Assembly: GCF_014932895.1 (NCBI RefSeq)
Contig: NZ_JACYOF010000001.1
Span: 913,938 to 977,937, forward strand
From: Bacillus thuringiensis
GTDB taxonomy: Bacteria > Bacillota > Bacilli > Bacillales > Bacillaceae_G
Direction of reading: 5' to 3'
Length of the DNA stretch: 64,000 bases
Shown here in pieces: positions 36,397 to 45,228 of the stretch. Both the position numbers and the translations under genes were made by a program. Within the stretch, counting starts at the first letter, position 1. Each line of letters starts with the position of its first letter. A model generated the notes under the pieces. The model worked only from the letters and a program-made list of their open reading frames with translations. It was not told the origin of the DNA and ran no database searches.

Positions 36397-37404
36397 TATA
36401 TATCTTGCATATAAGCTTTTTGCTACATTCATATCATTCGTCCCATGAATAAACGCCCTGCCGTCTGTAAATAAAACAAACCGAAATTCCTCTACCGGAA
36501 ATGATAATAAATAAGGTGTAGCCTTTACCTCCACACTTCTTTGTAAGCGCTTTTTAATTTCTTCTAAATTAAAATCTTTCCGCACACCTGGACGAATTTG
36601 TACGGTATTCCTTCCACATAAAACCTCCGTTTTCGTTTGTGCTTCAAATGTTAAACTCGGATATGTACGTAACCTTCCGCAAGATAAACACGTATCTTTT
36701 TTCTGCCTATTCACTTTAAATGCCATCTGTTGATTATTCCAAAGATCAAACGATAACATCGTTTCACGAAGCGCCGCAAAGTCTTCTACTAATATTTTCA
36801 ACGCTTCCGTTATTTGATGTGCTACTACTAATTGTACCGCTGGCTGTATAATCCCTGCAGTATCACATGTTGCTCCGCTCGCTGGATGCTCCATTAAACA
36901 GCGGAAACACGGCGTTTTCCCTGGTAAAATTGTATAAGTTACCCCGTAGCTTCCGACACAACCACCATATATCCATGGAATATTATACTTTTGTGAAATA
37001 TCATTAATGAGAAGACGCGTTTCAAAATTATCTGTCGCATCTAATATTAAATCTACATCATTCACTAGCTCTTCCATTTCTTGTACCGTTACATCCGTCA
37101 CAACTGGATGAATCTCCACCTCAGAATTAATCGCTTTTAAATGTTCTGCTGCCGCTACCGCCTTCGGTTTATACTGCTTAGCATCTTCTTCTGTATATAA
37201 TTGTTGTCTTTGTAAATTGCTCCATTCTACATAATCACGATCAGCAATCGTTACTTTGCCAACACCTGCTCTAACAATCGCTTCTGCATTCGCCGCACCG
37301 AGAGCACCTGCGCCGATAATAAGCACATGCTTCTCTCTTATTTTCCGCTGTCCTTCTTCTCCAACACCAGGAAATAATATTTGTCTTGAATAACGTTCCT
37401 GCAT
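36391..37404 (-). CDS. moeB: MoeB/ThiF-type adenylyltransferase
   Basis: This 337-aa E1-like enzyme adenylates the C-terminal glycine of MoaD. The ATP site is HVLIIGAGALGAANAEA (about 26-42), with SNLQRQQLYTEEDA and LDATDNFETRLLIND following. Cysteines of the zinc site are visible in FRCLMEHPASGATC and the later CLSCGRL. The C-terminal 80 residues (from about 265) are a short non-rhodanese extension. It starts at ATG 37404 behind AAAGGGGG and follows moaA by 16 bp. A role with ThiS as well cannot be excluded. Confidence 0.9.
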   Translation of the reverse strand: MQERYSRQILFPGVGEEGQRKIREKHVLIIGAGALGAANAEAIVRAGVGKVTIADRDYVEWSNLQRQQLYTEEDAKQYKPKAVAAAEHLKAINSEVEIHPVVTDVTVQEMEELVNDVDLILDATDNFETRLLINDISQKYNIPWIYGGCVGSYGVTYTILPGKTPCFRCLMEHPASGATCDTAGIIQPAVQLVVAHQITEALKILVEDFAALRETMLSFDLWNNQQMAFKVNRQKKDTCLSCGRLRTYPSLTFEAQTKTEVLCGRNTVQIRPGVRKDFNLEEIKKRLQRSVEVKATPYLLSFPVEEFRFVLFTDGRAFIHGTNDMNVAKSLYARYIG

Positions 37405-37420
37405 ACGATAGCCCCCTTTC

Positions 37421-38434
37421 TTATCCCCCTATATAAGACATTTCAATTTTCGGACGATTTTTTGCACTTTCTTCTGTCCGTTCATCTGAATATCTATCTT
37501 TTCTATTCATCCATACATTTTGTATAACATTTAATAACTCCTCATCCGAAAGATTTCCTCTAAGAAGTTCCCTTATGTCCAATCCTTCTGTCGCAAACAA
37601 ACAAGTATAGAACTTTCCATCTGCTGAAATTCTCGCTCTCGTACAAGAAGAACAAAACGACTCAGAAACAGAAGTAATAAAACCGACCTCTACATTTGTT
37701 CCAATGTACCGATATCTTTTCGCAACTTCACCGAAATAATGTGCTTCAGCTGGCTCAAGCGGATACACCCTATGAATTATCTCAATTAATTCCTGCTTTG
37801 TAACTACTTGATCAAAATTCCACCCATTCGTACTACCAACATCCATAAACTCAATAAATCTAAGCGAAATTCCTTGTTCTTTAAAATACGCAGCCATTGG
37901 AAGTACTTGATGATCGTTCATTCCTTTTTTTACTACCATATTTACCTTTACTTCAAGTCCTGCCTCTTTCGCTGCCATGATTCCCTTTATCACAGGTTTC
38001 GTATTAATATTCCGACCATTAATATTCCGAAATGTATCGTCATCTATCGCATCTAAACTAACATTTACTCTATGTAATCCAGCTTCTTTTAATGCCTTTG
38101 CTTGCTTTGTTAAATGAATTGCATTTGTCGTTAATCCTATATCTACTAACCCGTCAATTTTCACGAGACGCGCGATAAGCTTTGTTACATCTTTACGGAG
38201 TAGTGGTTCACCACCAGTAAGTCTAATTTTTCGTACACCGATGCTAACAAATACTTTTGCCAAACGCTCGATTTCATCAAACGTCAGTAAAAATTCATCT
38301 TTCAAAAAAGCATAATCTGGTCCAAATACTTCCGCTGGCATACAATATGTACATCTAAAATTGCAACGATCAATGACAGATATGCGTAAATCTTGAAGTG
38401 GGCGTCCAAAAAAATCTTTAACCTTCTCCTGCAT
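37421..38434 (-). CDS. moaA: GTP 3',8-cyclase
   Basis: MoaA (about 337 aa) is a radical SAM enzyme that starts molybdenum cofactor synthesis from GTP. The radical SAM cluster motif is [10 protein letters not shown] near residue 22-31. [15 protein letters not shown] follows, and the second cluster is bound by the C-terminal [23 protein letters not shown] at 38434 has GGGAGG six bases upstream; a GTG at 38440 would overlap it. It leads a moaA-moeB unit. Confidence 0.95.
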   Translation of the reverse strand: MQEKVKDFFGRPLQDLRISVIDRCNFRCTYCMPAEVFGPDYAFLKDEFLLTFDEIERLAKVFVSIGVRKIRLTGGEPLLRKDVTKLIARLVKIDGLVDIGLTTNAIHLTKQAKALKEAGLHRVNVSLDAIDDDTFRNINGRNINTKPVIKGIMAAKEAGLEVKVNMVVKKGMNDHQVLPMAAYFKEQGISLRFIEFMDVGSTNGWNFDQVVTKQELIEIIHRVYPLEPAEAHYFGEVAKRYRYIGTNVEVGFITSVSESFCSSCTRARISADGKFYTCLFATEGLDIRELLRGNLSDEELLNVIQNVWMNRKDRYSDERTEESAKNRPKIEMSYIGG

Positions 38435-38517
38435 CGACACCCTCCCTTTCTGCCAAATTTTTCTCTTTTCATTCTATTATAATATATTTTCGAACTGCGA
38501 TGTTTTTGCTCAAGTGA

Positions 38518-38597
38518 ATAAAATAAAACTTTAATTTGTAGGAGCGTATCCATCCTCCTTTGATTCGTGAGGATTATCCGCAAATAGCGGGATAAAA
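38518..38597 (+). repeat. Internally deleted bcr1-like repeat
   Basis: It begins AATAAAATAAAACTTTAATT and ends CCGCAAATAGCGGGATAAA like the full copies but is only about 80 bp long. It lies between the moaA start and the exosporium gene terminator. Confidence 0.65.
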
Positions 38598-38629
38598 AAA
38601 CCTTGAAACATAAAAGTTTCAAGGTTTTC
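38594..38629 (-). terminator. Intrinsic terminator of the BclA-like gene
   Basis: AAACCTTGAAAC / GTTTCAAGGTTT stem and a T run on the minus strand, partly overlapping the repeat end. Confidence 0.85.
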
Positions 38630-38635
38630 TGCTTA

Positions 38636-39190
38636 TTAACTTAATCTAATAATCGTTAGAGTAGCTCCTGGCGTTGTCGTAGATAATGTAGCCAGTGCAG
38701 CTACTCCAAATAATTGCAAACTAATAGCGGCTCCAGCTGGTAAGCTAGCAATTATTGTTGCACTAAATGAACCTACACTTGCCACTGGAGCATTTATCGT
38801 TCCAGCAAGTGGACTTCCATTTACCGTTATGCGGGAACTTACAAGTAAAGCGGCTGCTAAATTGATCGTATAGGCTATATAATAGTTCCCTGCATTCGCA
38901 ACTGTAAATACAGTATTTCCACCACTAACTGTTATTCCTGGTCCAATATTTTGATTGTTCGGTAATGGTACATTCGTACCACCTAACACAACAGCAATAG
39001 CACTTCCTGAAGTATTATTTGCAAATGCATACGTTGCAGTTGTACTAACTCCTGTTGGTCCGGTGTTTCCTGCTACTCCCGTACTTCCCGTTGGAACTGG
39101 AAGAAAAGTAGGACCAACTAGATCTGGTGATAGCTTAAAATTGGAATTTAACGACCTTTGTATTTTTTGTTTGTCATCATTTCCTACCAC
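38636..39190 (-). CDS. BclA-like exosporium protein with minimal collagen-like region
   Basis: The N-terminus carries the exosporium leader motif LSPDLVGPTFLPVPTGSTG, close to the LVGPTLPPIPP sequence that targets BclA-type proteins to the basal layer. Only about four Gly-X-Thr-like triplets follow (GSTGVAGNTGPTG), far fewer than in BclA. Residues after about 55 form a hydrophobic, beta-rich domain (VFTVANAGNYYIAYTINLAAALLVSSRITVNGSPL) typical of the C1q/TNF-like BclA C-terminus. It probably sits on the spore surface. The start is uncertain: GTG at 39190 with AAGGTGG upstream is preferred; a TTG at 39214 is also in frame. Confidence 0.82.
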   Translation of the reverse strand: MVGNDDKQKIQRSLNSNFKLSPDLVGPTFLPVPTGSTGVAGNTGPTGVSTTATYAFANNTSGSAIAVVLGGTNVPLPNNQNIGPGITVSGGNTVFTVANAGNYYIAYTINLAAALLVSSRITVNGSPLAGTINAPVASVGSFSATIIASLPAGAAISLQLFGVAALATLSTTTPGATLTIIRLS

Positions 39191-39345
39191 TACTTTCACC
39201 ACCTTCAAAAGCAAAACACAACTACAAAATCTGTTTCATATAAAAATTCACCTTCCATTTGAATTGTATTTTCCAAAAGCGTCTCCAATACTACTTTTCA
39301 AACAATTACTCCTGTTTTTATGTAGCACAAGCTCTTCTTCCAAAT

Positions 39346-39374
39346 AAAAACTCCCCTAATGCCTTAAGGGAGTC
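39346..39374 (-). terminator. Intrinsic terminator of the GerPA-like pair
   Basis: ACTCCC...GGGAGT stem with inner TAA/TTA pairing overlaps the stop at 39364 and runs into T5 on the minus strand. Confidence 0.8.
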
Positions 39375-39687
39375 CAGCTACTGAATCCATATTATCTGTA
39401 TTAGGTACAGCTTGCGATATACTCGACACATTTGCACCTTGCCCCATATTTGTTCCCGTTACAGTACCAGCAGGAGTACCTCGTGTATAGGTTGTCGTCA
39501 CCGAATCTCCTGGTTGTAAACAAAGCTTCGTCTCCGTCCCTATTACTGTAACAACGTCAATCCAAGTGCAGCCCATTGAACCACTATACGTTTTCGAAGC
39601 AGTAAATGAAGTATCACGCAAATTATCACCCGTAAATATATTCCCAGTATTATTAACGATAATAAACTCTTTTATATGCGCAGGCAT
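39364..39687 (-). CDS. GerPA/GerPF-like small spore protein
   Basis: The 107-aa protein begins MPAHIKEFIIVNNTGNIFTGDN and continues SKTYSGSMGCTWIDVV, matching the GerPA/GerPF pattern (strand, NNTG, GD, then K-x-Y-x-G-S). GerP proteins help germinants pass the spore coat. It is longer than GerPA/PF (about 70 aa), with an extra Thr/Gly/Asn-rich tail after residue 60. It follows the 74-aa gene by 20 bp in the same direction. The ATG at 39687 has only a weak AAAGGT site. Confidence 0.65.
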   Translation of the reverse strand: MPAHIKEFIIVNNTGNIFTGDNLRDTSFTASKTYSGSMGCTWIDVVTVIGTETKLCLQPGDSVTTTYTRGTPAGTVTGTNMGQGANVSSISQAVPNTDNMDSVAGLP

Positions 39688-39707
39688 ACTAACACTCTAC
39701 CTTTCCT

Positions 39708-39932
39708 TTACGAACCTAATGTACGCGTACTCGTTGCTAATGGTGGCAAAAATACTGATGTTCTAATCACCGCTTCTGGCTGCCTTTTCCCATTTAAAAA
39801 AATAGCCGCACTCGATCCTCCAGCTCCTGCATATATTTTCGCTACAGCAAAAGGTGAGAGATCATAACAATCGCCGACATTGACAGCTCCTGTATTATTT
39901 ATAATTTTCACTTTACGCATGTTAATTCCCAT
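39708..39932 (-). CDS. GerPA/GerPF-like small spore protein
   Basis: The 74-aa protein shows the GerPA/PF pattern clearly: KVKIINNTGAVNVGDCYDL then SPFAVAKIYAGAGGSSAA. The tail (PEAVIRTSVFLPPLATSTRTLGS) differs from known GerP proteins. ATG at 39932 follows GGGGGA and AGG. It is the first of two tandem GerP-like genes, with the BclA-like gene downstream, so a role in the coat or exosporium is likely. It is separate from the six-gene gerP operon, which is not in this window. Confidence 0.7.
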   Translation of the reverse strand: MGINMRKVKIINNTGAVNVGDCYDLSPFAVAKIYAGAGGSSAAIFLNGKRQPEAVIRTSVFLPPLATSTRTLGS

Positions 39933-39970
39933 TTTACCTATCCCCCTTTTATATACTGTATGCAAAAGAA

Positions 39971-40003
39971 AAAAAACTTGAAACAGACTCGTTTCAAGTT
40001 TTT
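39971..40003 (-). terminator. Intrinsic terminator of ytwF
   Basis: AAAAACTTGAAAC / GTTTCAAGTTTTT stem right after the ytwF stop. Confidence 0.85.
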
Positions 40004-40012
40004 AACAATTAA

Positions 40013-40318
40013 CTATTTTGTTTCCCCTTCATATTGAAGCATACCGCCAACCATGTTCACTGTTTTAAATCCTTGCTCATTTAAATAATGGCATACATTT
40101 TCACTACGCATTCCCGAACGACAAATAAAGATATACTCATTCTCTTTATCAAAGGAATCCACTTTATTTGGGATATCTCCCATTTTAATATGTACAGCTT
40201 CTGGAATTTTTCCTGTTGCTACCTCTTCATCTTCCCTTACATCTACTAAAAATAGCGTTTCTCCATTTGCTAAACGCTCTTGCACTTCTTCTGTTGTAAT
40301 TGTTTTTACTTCTGTCAT
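40013..40318 (-). CDS. ytwF: Single-domain rhodanese
   Basis: The 101-aa rhodanese-like protein (ytwF of B. subtilis) has LFLVDVREDEEVATGKIPEA and the active-site loop FICRSGMRS near residue 72-80, with the sulfur-carrying cysteine. It can transfer sulfur to cyanide or thiols in vitro; the in vivo partner is unknown. ATG at 40318 with AAGGAGG is chosen over an upstream in-frame start at 40369. Confidence 0.9.
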   Translation of the reverse strand: MTEVKTITTEEVQERLANGETLFLVDVREDEEVATGKIPEAVHIKMGDIPNKVDSFDKENEYIFICRSGMRSENVCHYLNEQGFKTVNMVGGMLQYEGETK

Positions 40319-40517
40319 ATGTCGTTCCTCCTTATATACAATAAAACCTTTAGTTTCTTCTTTAAACAACTATTTCTAATCAATTTTAGCATGCGAAAGA
40401 AGGAACGCAAAGAATGGAGAATTTATTTCTCCATTTTCCCGCAAAACTTATTCTTTACAAACATCACTATCACATTGTATCCTCAATATACTTGTTTTAT
40501 GAAAGGAGTCGATCAAA

Positions 40518-40700
40518 ATGACACTTTTTCTTTTCATTATGGGCATTATTTTCTTAATCGCTGCGATCATCGCACTTAGTATGAAAAATAGTAAAAAGAT
40601 AAAATCTCCCCAGGAAATGTCATTCTTATTTCTATTGCTTAGTATAGCGTTCTTCGGTATAGCAATCGCTACATATATTTTCCGTCTGCAAATCATGTAA
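40518..40700 (+). CDS. Small two-TM membrane protein
   Basis: This 60-aa protein consists of two hydrophobic segments (LFLFIMGIIFLIAAIIAL and MSFLFLLLSIAFFGIAIATY) joined by a short basic loop (KNSKKIKSP). No family was recognised. An ATG behind GAAAGGAG and an immediate terminator support it as a real gene. It is convergent with the MetX-like gene and divergent from ytwF. Confidence 0.75.
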   Translation: MTLFLFIMGIIFLIAAIIALSMKNSKKIKSPQEMSFLFLLLSIAFFGIAIATYIFRLQIM

Positions 40701-40735
40701 AAAAAGGTGCCTACTACACATATCGCACCTTTTTC
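40699..40735. terminator. Bidirectional terminator after the two-TM gene and MetX-like gene
   Basis: AAAAAGGTGC / GCACCTTTTT stem between convergent genes. Confidence 0.85.
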
Positions 40736-40749
40736 ACGTTATTTATTTG

Positions 40750-41874
40750 CTACACAAAACTAGATACTTTCCGATTTAAAAATTCATAAACCTTCTTTTC
40801 AAATAAATGAACATCTAACGCTCCCGCCATATGCCCATTTATACTTTCTATTTCGTACACTTCCGCATACTTCCCTTGTTTTTGCAAAATGTCTACCATT
40901 TTATAATTATAACGAGACGGCTGAAGCAAATCTTGTTTGCATGGAATCATAAGGACATTCGCTTCTATCTTAGAAAGAGCTTCTTCTAAAGAAGAAAACC
41001 CATGCACAATATCATGTAATAAGACTGCCTTCGCAGTGTACATCCACGAATTTGCATCTACTAACTCTATACTTCTATATACCACTTTATTTATCTCTTT
41101 CTCAAATGATGATAATGCAGAAATTTTTTGATAAGGTTCTATCTCTATACTATTACGAGGAAATGCCTTTTCATAAAAATGTTCATCAAACGCATTCATA
41201 AACATCATTCTATTTGCTAAATGAAGTCCCTCCATTGGCTGCGCCTCTCCATATTTTCCGCCTTTCCAATTTGGATCGAGTTGAATTGCTTCAATCGCAT
41301 TTTGCGCTACATTTACTGACGTGATAATTGGATTTTGCGGGTTCGTAATCACTCCAATCATCCGCTCTACCATATGAGCATAGTGAACAGCCCATTGCTG
41401 CGCGATCATTCCACCCGCCGAAGGTCCCATTACAGCATGTAATCTTGAGATTCCCATATCTTTTATTAACTCATATTGCATACGAGCTACATCAAGAAAT
41501 GTAAAAACCGGAAAATCTATTGCATATTCGTCTCCAGTCTCTGGATTAATTGATTTTGGTCCCGTTGTAATCACATACGGGTTCTTCACCTGCACATTAC
41601 AAAGATTATCAGTACATATAACGAAATATTTATTTGTATCAATTGCTTTTCCAGGTCCAATGAGTCCATCCCACCAACCAGATTCCTCATCATGTTCTGT
41701 ATACTTCCCTGCCGCGTGACTTGTTGCACTAAAATAATGACAAACCAAAATCGCATTTGACCTTTCTCTATTTAAAGTACCATACGTCTCATATCCCATT
41801 TGAACAGGAATTTCCCTACCATTTTTAAACGTAAACTCTTTTAAAACAAACTTCTCCTTTTTTACAATTTGCAC
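40750..41874 (-). CDS. Homoserine O-acetyltransferase (MetX)-family alpha/beta hydrolase
   Basis: The 374-aa protein aligns with MetX by eye: CHYFSATSHAAGKY, GWWDGLIGPGKAIDTNKYFVICTDNL, the nucleophile elbow HAVMGPSAGGMIAQQW near residue 145-160, the Asp in IPCKQDLLQPSRYNYK and the His in INGHMAG. The elbow GPSAGG differs from the usual GGSMGG of acyl-CoA-dependent MetX, so it may use another acyl acceptor or be a hydrolase. It starts at a GTG (41874) behind AAGGTGA. It has no methionine gene neighbours and is divergent from the gerI operon. Confidence 0.78.
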   Translation of the reverse strand: MQIVKKEKFVLKEFTFKNGREIPVQMGYETYGTLNRERSNAILVCHYFSATSHAAGKYTEHDEESGWWDGLIGPGKAIDTNKYFVICTDNLCNVQVKNPYVITTGPKSINPETGDEYAIDFPVFTFLDVARMQYELIKDMGISRLHAVMGPSAGGMIAQQWAVHYAHMVERMIGVITNPQNPIITSVNVAQNAIEAIQLDPNWKGGKYGEAQPMEGLHLANRMMFMNAFDEHFYEKAFPRNSIEIEPYQKISALSSFEKEINKVVYRSIELVDANSWMYTAKAVLLHDIVHGFSSLEEALSKIEANVLMIPCKQDLLQPSRYNYKMVDILQKQGKYAEVYEIESINGHMAGALDVHLFEKKVYEFLNRKVSSFV

Positions 41875-41963
41875 AGATTCACCTTCTTCCCGTCATAGTA
41901 TGAACTACTCACTTAAGGATTTTTTCTATGTAAACCAATCTCCTTCTTCTTTTCATAAATAAA

Positions 41964-41993
41964 TGAATAATATACAAAATTAGCCACAAAATA
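41964..41993 (+). promoter_or_regulatory. Possible sigma-G promoter of gerI
   Basis: TGAATA (41964-41969) and CAAAATA (41987-41993) have a 17-bp spacer, about 33 bp before gerIA. The -10 differs from the CATnnTA consensus at one position. GerA-family operons are forespore sigma-G genes. Confidence 0.4.
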
Positions 41994-42026
41994 GCACTAT
42001 ATTACACAATTAAAGAGGGCATACAT

Positions 42027-44111
42027 ATGATTTGGAATTGGTTACGTAAGAAAAAAAAATCAAATACAACAGAGACAAACGAAACAAATAGCTCAAAACA
42101 GCAACCTAACAACCAAGAGGATAATCACAAAGAACAGACTAGAAGTATGAAGCATAATAAAAGTAAAAATAACGAGCAAAAAAAAGAGGAGCAAAAGGAT
42201 TCTGCTCAGGATAAGCAGCAAAGTGCTAAGCACGATGACTCGTCTCAAGATAAACAGCAAAATGCTAAGCAGGATGACTCGTCTCAAGATAAACAGCAAA
42301 GTGCTAAGCATAATGACTCGTCTCAAGATAAACAGCAAAATGCTAAGCATGATGATTCGTCTCAAGATAAACAGCAAAGCGCTAAACAAGACGAATCGTC
42401 TCAAGATAAACAGCAAAGCGCTAAACAAGACGAATCGTCTCAAGATAAACAGCAAAATGCTAAGCATGATGACTCGTCTCAAGATAAACAGCAAAACTCT
42501 AAACAAGACGAATCGTCTCAAGGTAAACAGCAAGGTGCTAAGCAAAAAGATTCTTCCCAAGATAAACAGCAAAACTCTAAGCGAGATGACTCGTCTCAAG
42601 GGAAGCAACAAAGCGCTGGAAGTAATAGTATTTATGATTTTACAAAACCAAAAAAAGACAGTATCCATTCTCTACAAGATTTAATAGAGAAGCTTAAAAA
42701 GTCTAGTGATTTTATTAATTACCATACATCTGATGATGAAACGATGCCTTATTATATTTCTTACTATCGACCTTCACTTGATGGAGAGAAATTACAGAAA
42801 TATTTAATGCCTACTCTGTTAGAACGACCTTGTACTTCATTAGAAGAATTAAAAGAACATATTCCGATGAGTGGTATTACAATTACGAACGACTTACAAA
42901 AAATTGAGGATATGGTTTTAAAGGGACATGCAATTATTCAATTGAACCAGCAAGATCAAAAATGTATGCTTGCAAACATTGCAATTGATAATTATCGTGC
43001 GCCAACTCCTCCTTTAAATGAATCGACTGTTATTGGTCCTCAAGAAGGTTTCGTAGAGGATATTGATACAAATATTAATTTAGTTCGAAAACGCCTTCCT
43101 GTTTTAGATTTACAAACAAAAGAAATGATTGTTGGCGAGTTTTCAAAAACAAAAGTTGTCATGATGTATTTAGACAACCTCGCTGAAAAAGATAATGTTG
43201 ATTTTCTAGAAGAATCTTTACGTGCTATTGAATATGATCAAATTAATGATAGTGCTTATATACAAGAATTGATGGGGGAAAAGTCGATTTTCCCTCTCTA
43301 TATCAATACAGAACGCACTGATAGAGTTACAAAAGCACTAATTGATGGAAAAATCGCTATTTTTGTTGATGGTTCTCCAAGTGTTCTACTAACACCTGTA
43401 TCATATTTCGACTTTTTCATTTCACCAGAAGACTATAACGTCTCTTGGCTATACGCTACATTTTCAAGAATTTTACGCCTTATCGCCGTTCTATTTTCAA
43501 TCTGTGCTACACCGTTATACGTTGCAGTTTTGAATTATCATTATGAACTCATTCCAAGTGATTTACTTGAAACTTTGATTTTATCAAGGGCACAAGTACC
43601 TTTTCCACCTCTAATTGAAGCGCTCTTTTTAGAACTCGCAATCGACTTATTAAGAGAAGCTGGTGCGAGGTTACCGATGAAAGTAGGTCAAACACTCGGT
43701 ATTGTAGGCGGTATCGTAATCGGACAAGCATCTGTACAAGCTGGTTTAACGAGTAATATTTTATTAATTATCGTTGCATTATCAGCACTCGCTTCCTTTA
43801 TTACACCTATTTATAAAATGGGGAATGCAGTTCGATTACTACGCTTCCCGTTTCTCATATTTGCAGAAATTGGAGGACTTTTCGGGATTTCCCTTGGATT
43901 TATCTTTTTATTTACCCATCTATTTAGACTTACTTCCTTACGTAAGCCGTACGCTTTGTTTTATCCGACAAGACAACAATCTGTTAAAGACTCTTGGATT
44001 CGTTTTCCCTTAACAATGATTGATACAAGAGATGTACAAGCAAGACCACAACATGTAAAAAAATCAGCAAAAGGGATTTCAACAAAACATAGATCGGACT
44101 TTGATGATTAA
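42027..44111 (+). CDS. gerIA: Germinant receptor A subunit GerIA with repeat-rich N-terminus
   Basis: This is the 694-aa GerA-family A subunit of a nutrient germinant receptor in the spore inner membrane. Residues 1-200 are very hydrophilic, with ten 13-aa repeats of the type QDKQQSAKHDDSS (about 61-197). From about 205 the standard GerA domain begins (DFTKPKKDSIHSLQDLIEKL), with the soluble ligand-binding half and then membrane segments (LIAVLFSICATPLYVAVLNY onward). A Gln/Ser-rich repeat extension is the known hallmark of GerIA of B. cereus, part of the inosine/alanine receptor (gerH/gerI naming varies). ATG with AGAGGG. Confidence 0.9.
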   Translation: MIWNWLRKKKKSNTTETNETNSSKQQPNNQEDNHKEQTRSMKHNKSKNNEQKKEEQKDSAQDKQQSAKHDDSSQDKQQNAKQDDSSQDKQQSAKHNDSSQDKQQNAKHDDSSQDKQQSAKQDESSQDKQQSAKQDESSQDKQQNAKHDDSSQDKQQNSKQDESSQGKQQGAKQKDSSQDKQQNSKRDDSSQGKQQSAGSNSIYDFTKPKKDSIHSLQDLIEKLKKSSDFINYHTSDDETMPYYISYYRPSLDGEKLQKYLMPTLLERPCTSLEELKEHIPMSGITITNDLQKIEDMVLKGHAIIQLNQQDQKCMLANIAIDNYRAPTPPLNESTVIGPQEGFVEDIDTNINLVRKRLPVLDLQTKEMIVGEFSKTKVVMMYLDNLAEKDNVDFLEESLRAIEYDQINDSAYIQELMGEKSIFPLYINTERTDRVTKALIDGKIAIFVDGSPSVLLTPVSYFDFFISPEDYNVSWLYATFSRILRLIAVLFSICATPLYVAVLNYHYELIPSDLLETLILSRAQVPFPPLIEALFLELAIDLLREAGARLPMKVGQTLGIVGGIVIGQASVQAGLTSNILLIIVALSALASFITPIYKMGNAVRLLRFPFLIFAEIGGLFGISLGFIFLFTHLFRLTSLRKPYALFYPTRQQSVKDSWIRFPLTMIDTRDVQARPQHVKKSAKGISTKHRSDFDD
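42207..42617 (+). repeat. 39-bp tandem repeats in gerIA
   Basis: Ten in-frame copies plus a partial eleventh of a unit encoding QDKQQSAKHDDSS. Copies differ mainly at S/N, H/Q and D/E, and neighbouring copies at 42358-42435 are nearly identical. Confidence 0.9.
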
Positions 44112-44127
44112 GGAATGAGGTGCATCG

Positions 44128-45228
44128 ATGAGTAAAGTTCAAGAAAGATATCAAATATCTCCTATCTTTGTTTTCTTCTTAATTCACAGTGCACAGTTTG
44201 GTGCTGGCGTTCTTGGGTTCGCTCGCATTATTGCAAAAGCCGCTGGATACGACGGCTGGATGGGGGTTGTAATCGCAGGAATCTATATCCATATTCTTAT
44301 ATGGATGATGTATTTCTTATTAAAAGAAACAAATGGGAATTTAATTGATTTACATCGGCAAACATTCGGAAAATGGCTCGGAAACGGCATTAATATCATC
44401 TTTGCAGCTTATTTTTTAACCGTCAGTATTTCCGTCATCCGAACATATGTTGAAATTATTCAAGTATGGATGTTCCCTACCGCTTCCACTTGGATGCTAA
44501 CACTCTTTTTATGCTTAGTTAGCTATTACATTATTTCTTCTGGATTTCGTGTAATTACTGGCGTTTGCGTTATCTCAGTTGGTGGTACATTGGGATATTT
44601 ATTTCTTAGCCTATTCGTTTTTAAGTACTCACATTGGTCTAATTTACTACCTATTTTCACACATTCTTTTTCAGATATTTTAAAAGCCGCCAAGCTGTCA
44701 GTCTACAGTATGACAGGGTTTGAGATTTATCTTATGATTTATCCATTTGTAAAAAGTCCGAAGCAATCGCATAAATTCGCTCAATACGGGGCACTATTTT
44801 CAAATCTTCTATATTTATTTAGTACACTTTTAGCCTTTGCATTTTTTAGTGAAAAACAATTATTAAAAACAATATGGTCTCAACTTTCTATGACCCAAGT
44901 AATTCAATTACCATTCATAGAAAGGCTAGAATATATTGCAATTTCAGGTTATGCACTCGTTATTATTACCAGCTTTATCCTTCCTTTATGGGCGGCAACG
45001 AGAGGAACTCACGAAATATTTCGCGTAAAACAAAGAGGGATTCTAATCGCTTTTATCCTTATCACCCTCATCGTTTCGCAACTTTTAACAAACAGACACA
45101 ATATTAATAATTTTATTAGTAATGTATCCAAAGTTAGTTTTTGGCTTATCTATGTATATATCCCGATTTTATTTATCATTGTGTGGGTGAAAAGAAAATG
45201 GAAAAAATCAAAAACAAAAGCAAATTAA
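44128..45228 (+). CDS. gerIB: Germinant receptor B subunit GerIB
   Basis: The 366-aa inner-membrane protein of the spore permease family (GerB, APC superfamily) has about ten membrane segments and is short relative to amino acid permeases, as usual for GerB. Examples are ISPIFVFFLIHSAQFGAGVLGFARIIAKAAGYDGW at the N-terminus and LPFIERLEYIAISGYALVIITSFILPLW. It forms the transmembrane core of the receptor with GerIA and GerIC. It starts 16 bp after gerIA with GAGGTG. Confidence 0.93.
   Translation: MSKVQERYQISPIFVFFLIHSAQFGAGVLGFARIIAKAAGYDGWMGVVIAGIYIHILIWMMYFLLKETNGNLIDLHRQTFGKWLGNGINIIFAAYFLTVSISVIRTYVEIIQVWMFPTASTWMLTLFLCLVSYYIISSGFRVITGVCVISVGGTLGYLFLSLFVFKYSHWSNLLPIFTHSFSDILKAAKLSVYSMTGFEIYLMIYPFVKSPKQSHKFAQYGALFSNLLYLFSTLLAFAFFSEKQLLKTIWSQLSMTQVIQLPFIERLEYIAISGYALVIITSFILPLWAATRGTHEIFRVKQRGILIAFILITLIVSQLLTNRHNINNFISNVSKVSFWLIYVYIPILFIIVWVKRKWKKSKTKAN

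Noticed and set aside
42093-42668. Leu-rich ORF opposite the gerIA repeats
   Set aside because: Shadow of the 39-bp repeats. GerIA itself is supported by the downstream GerA domain and operon.
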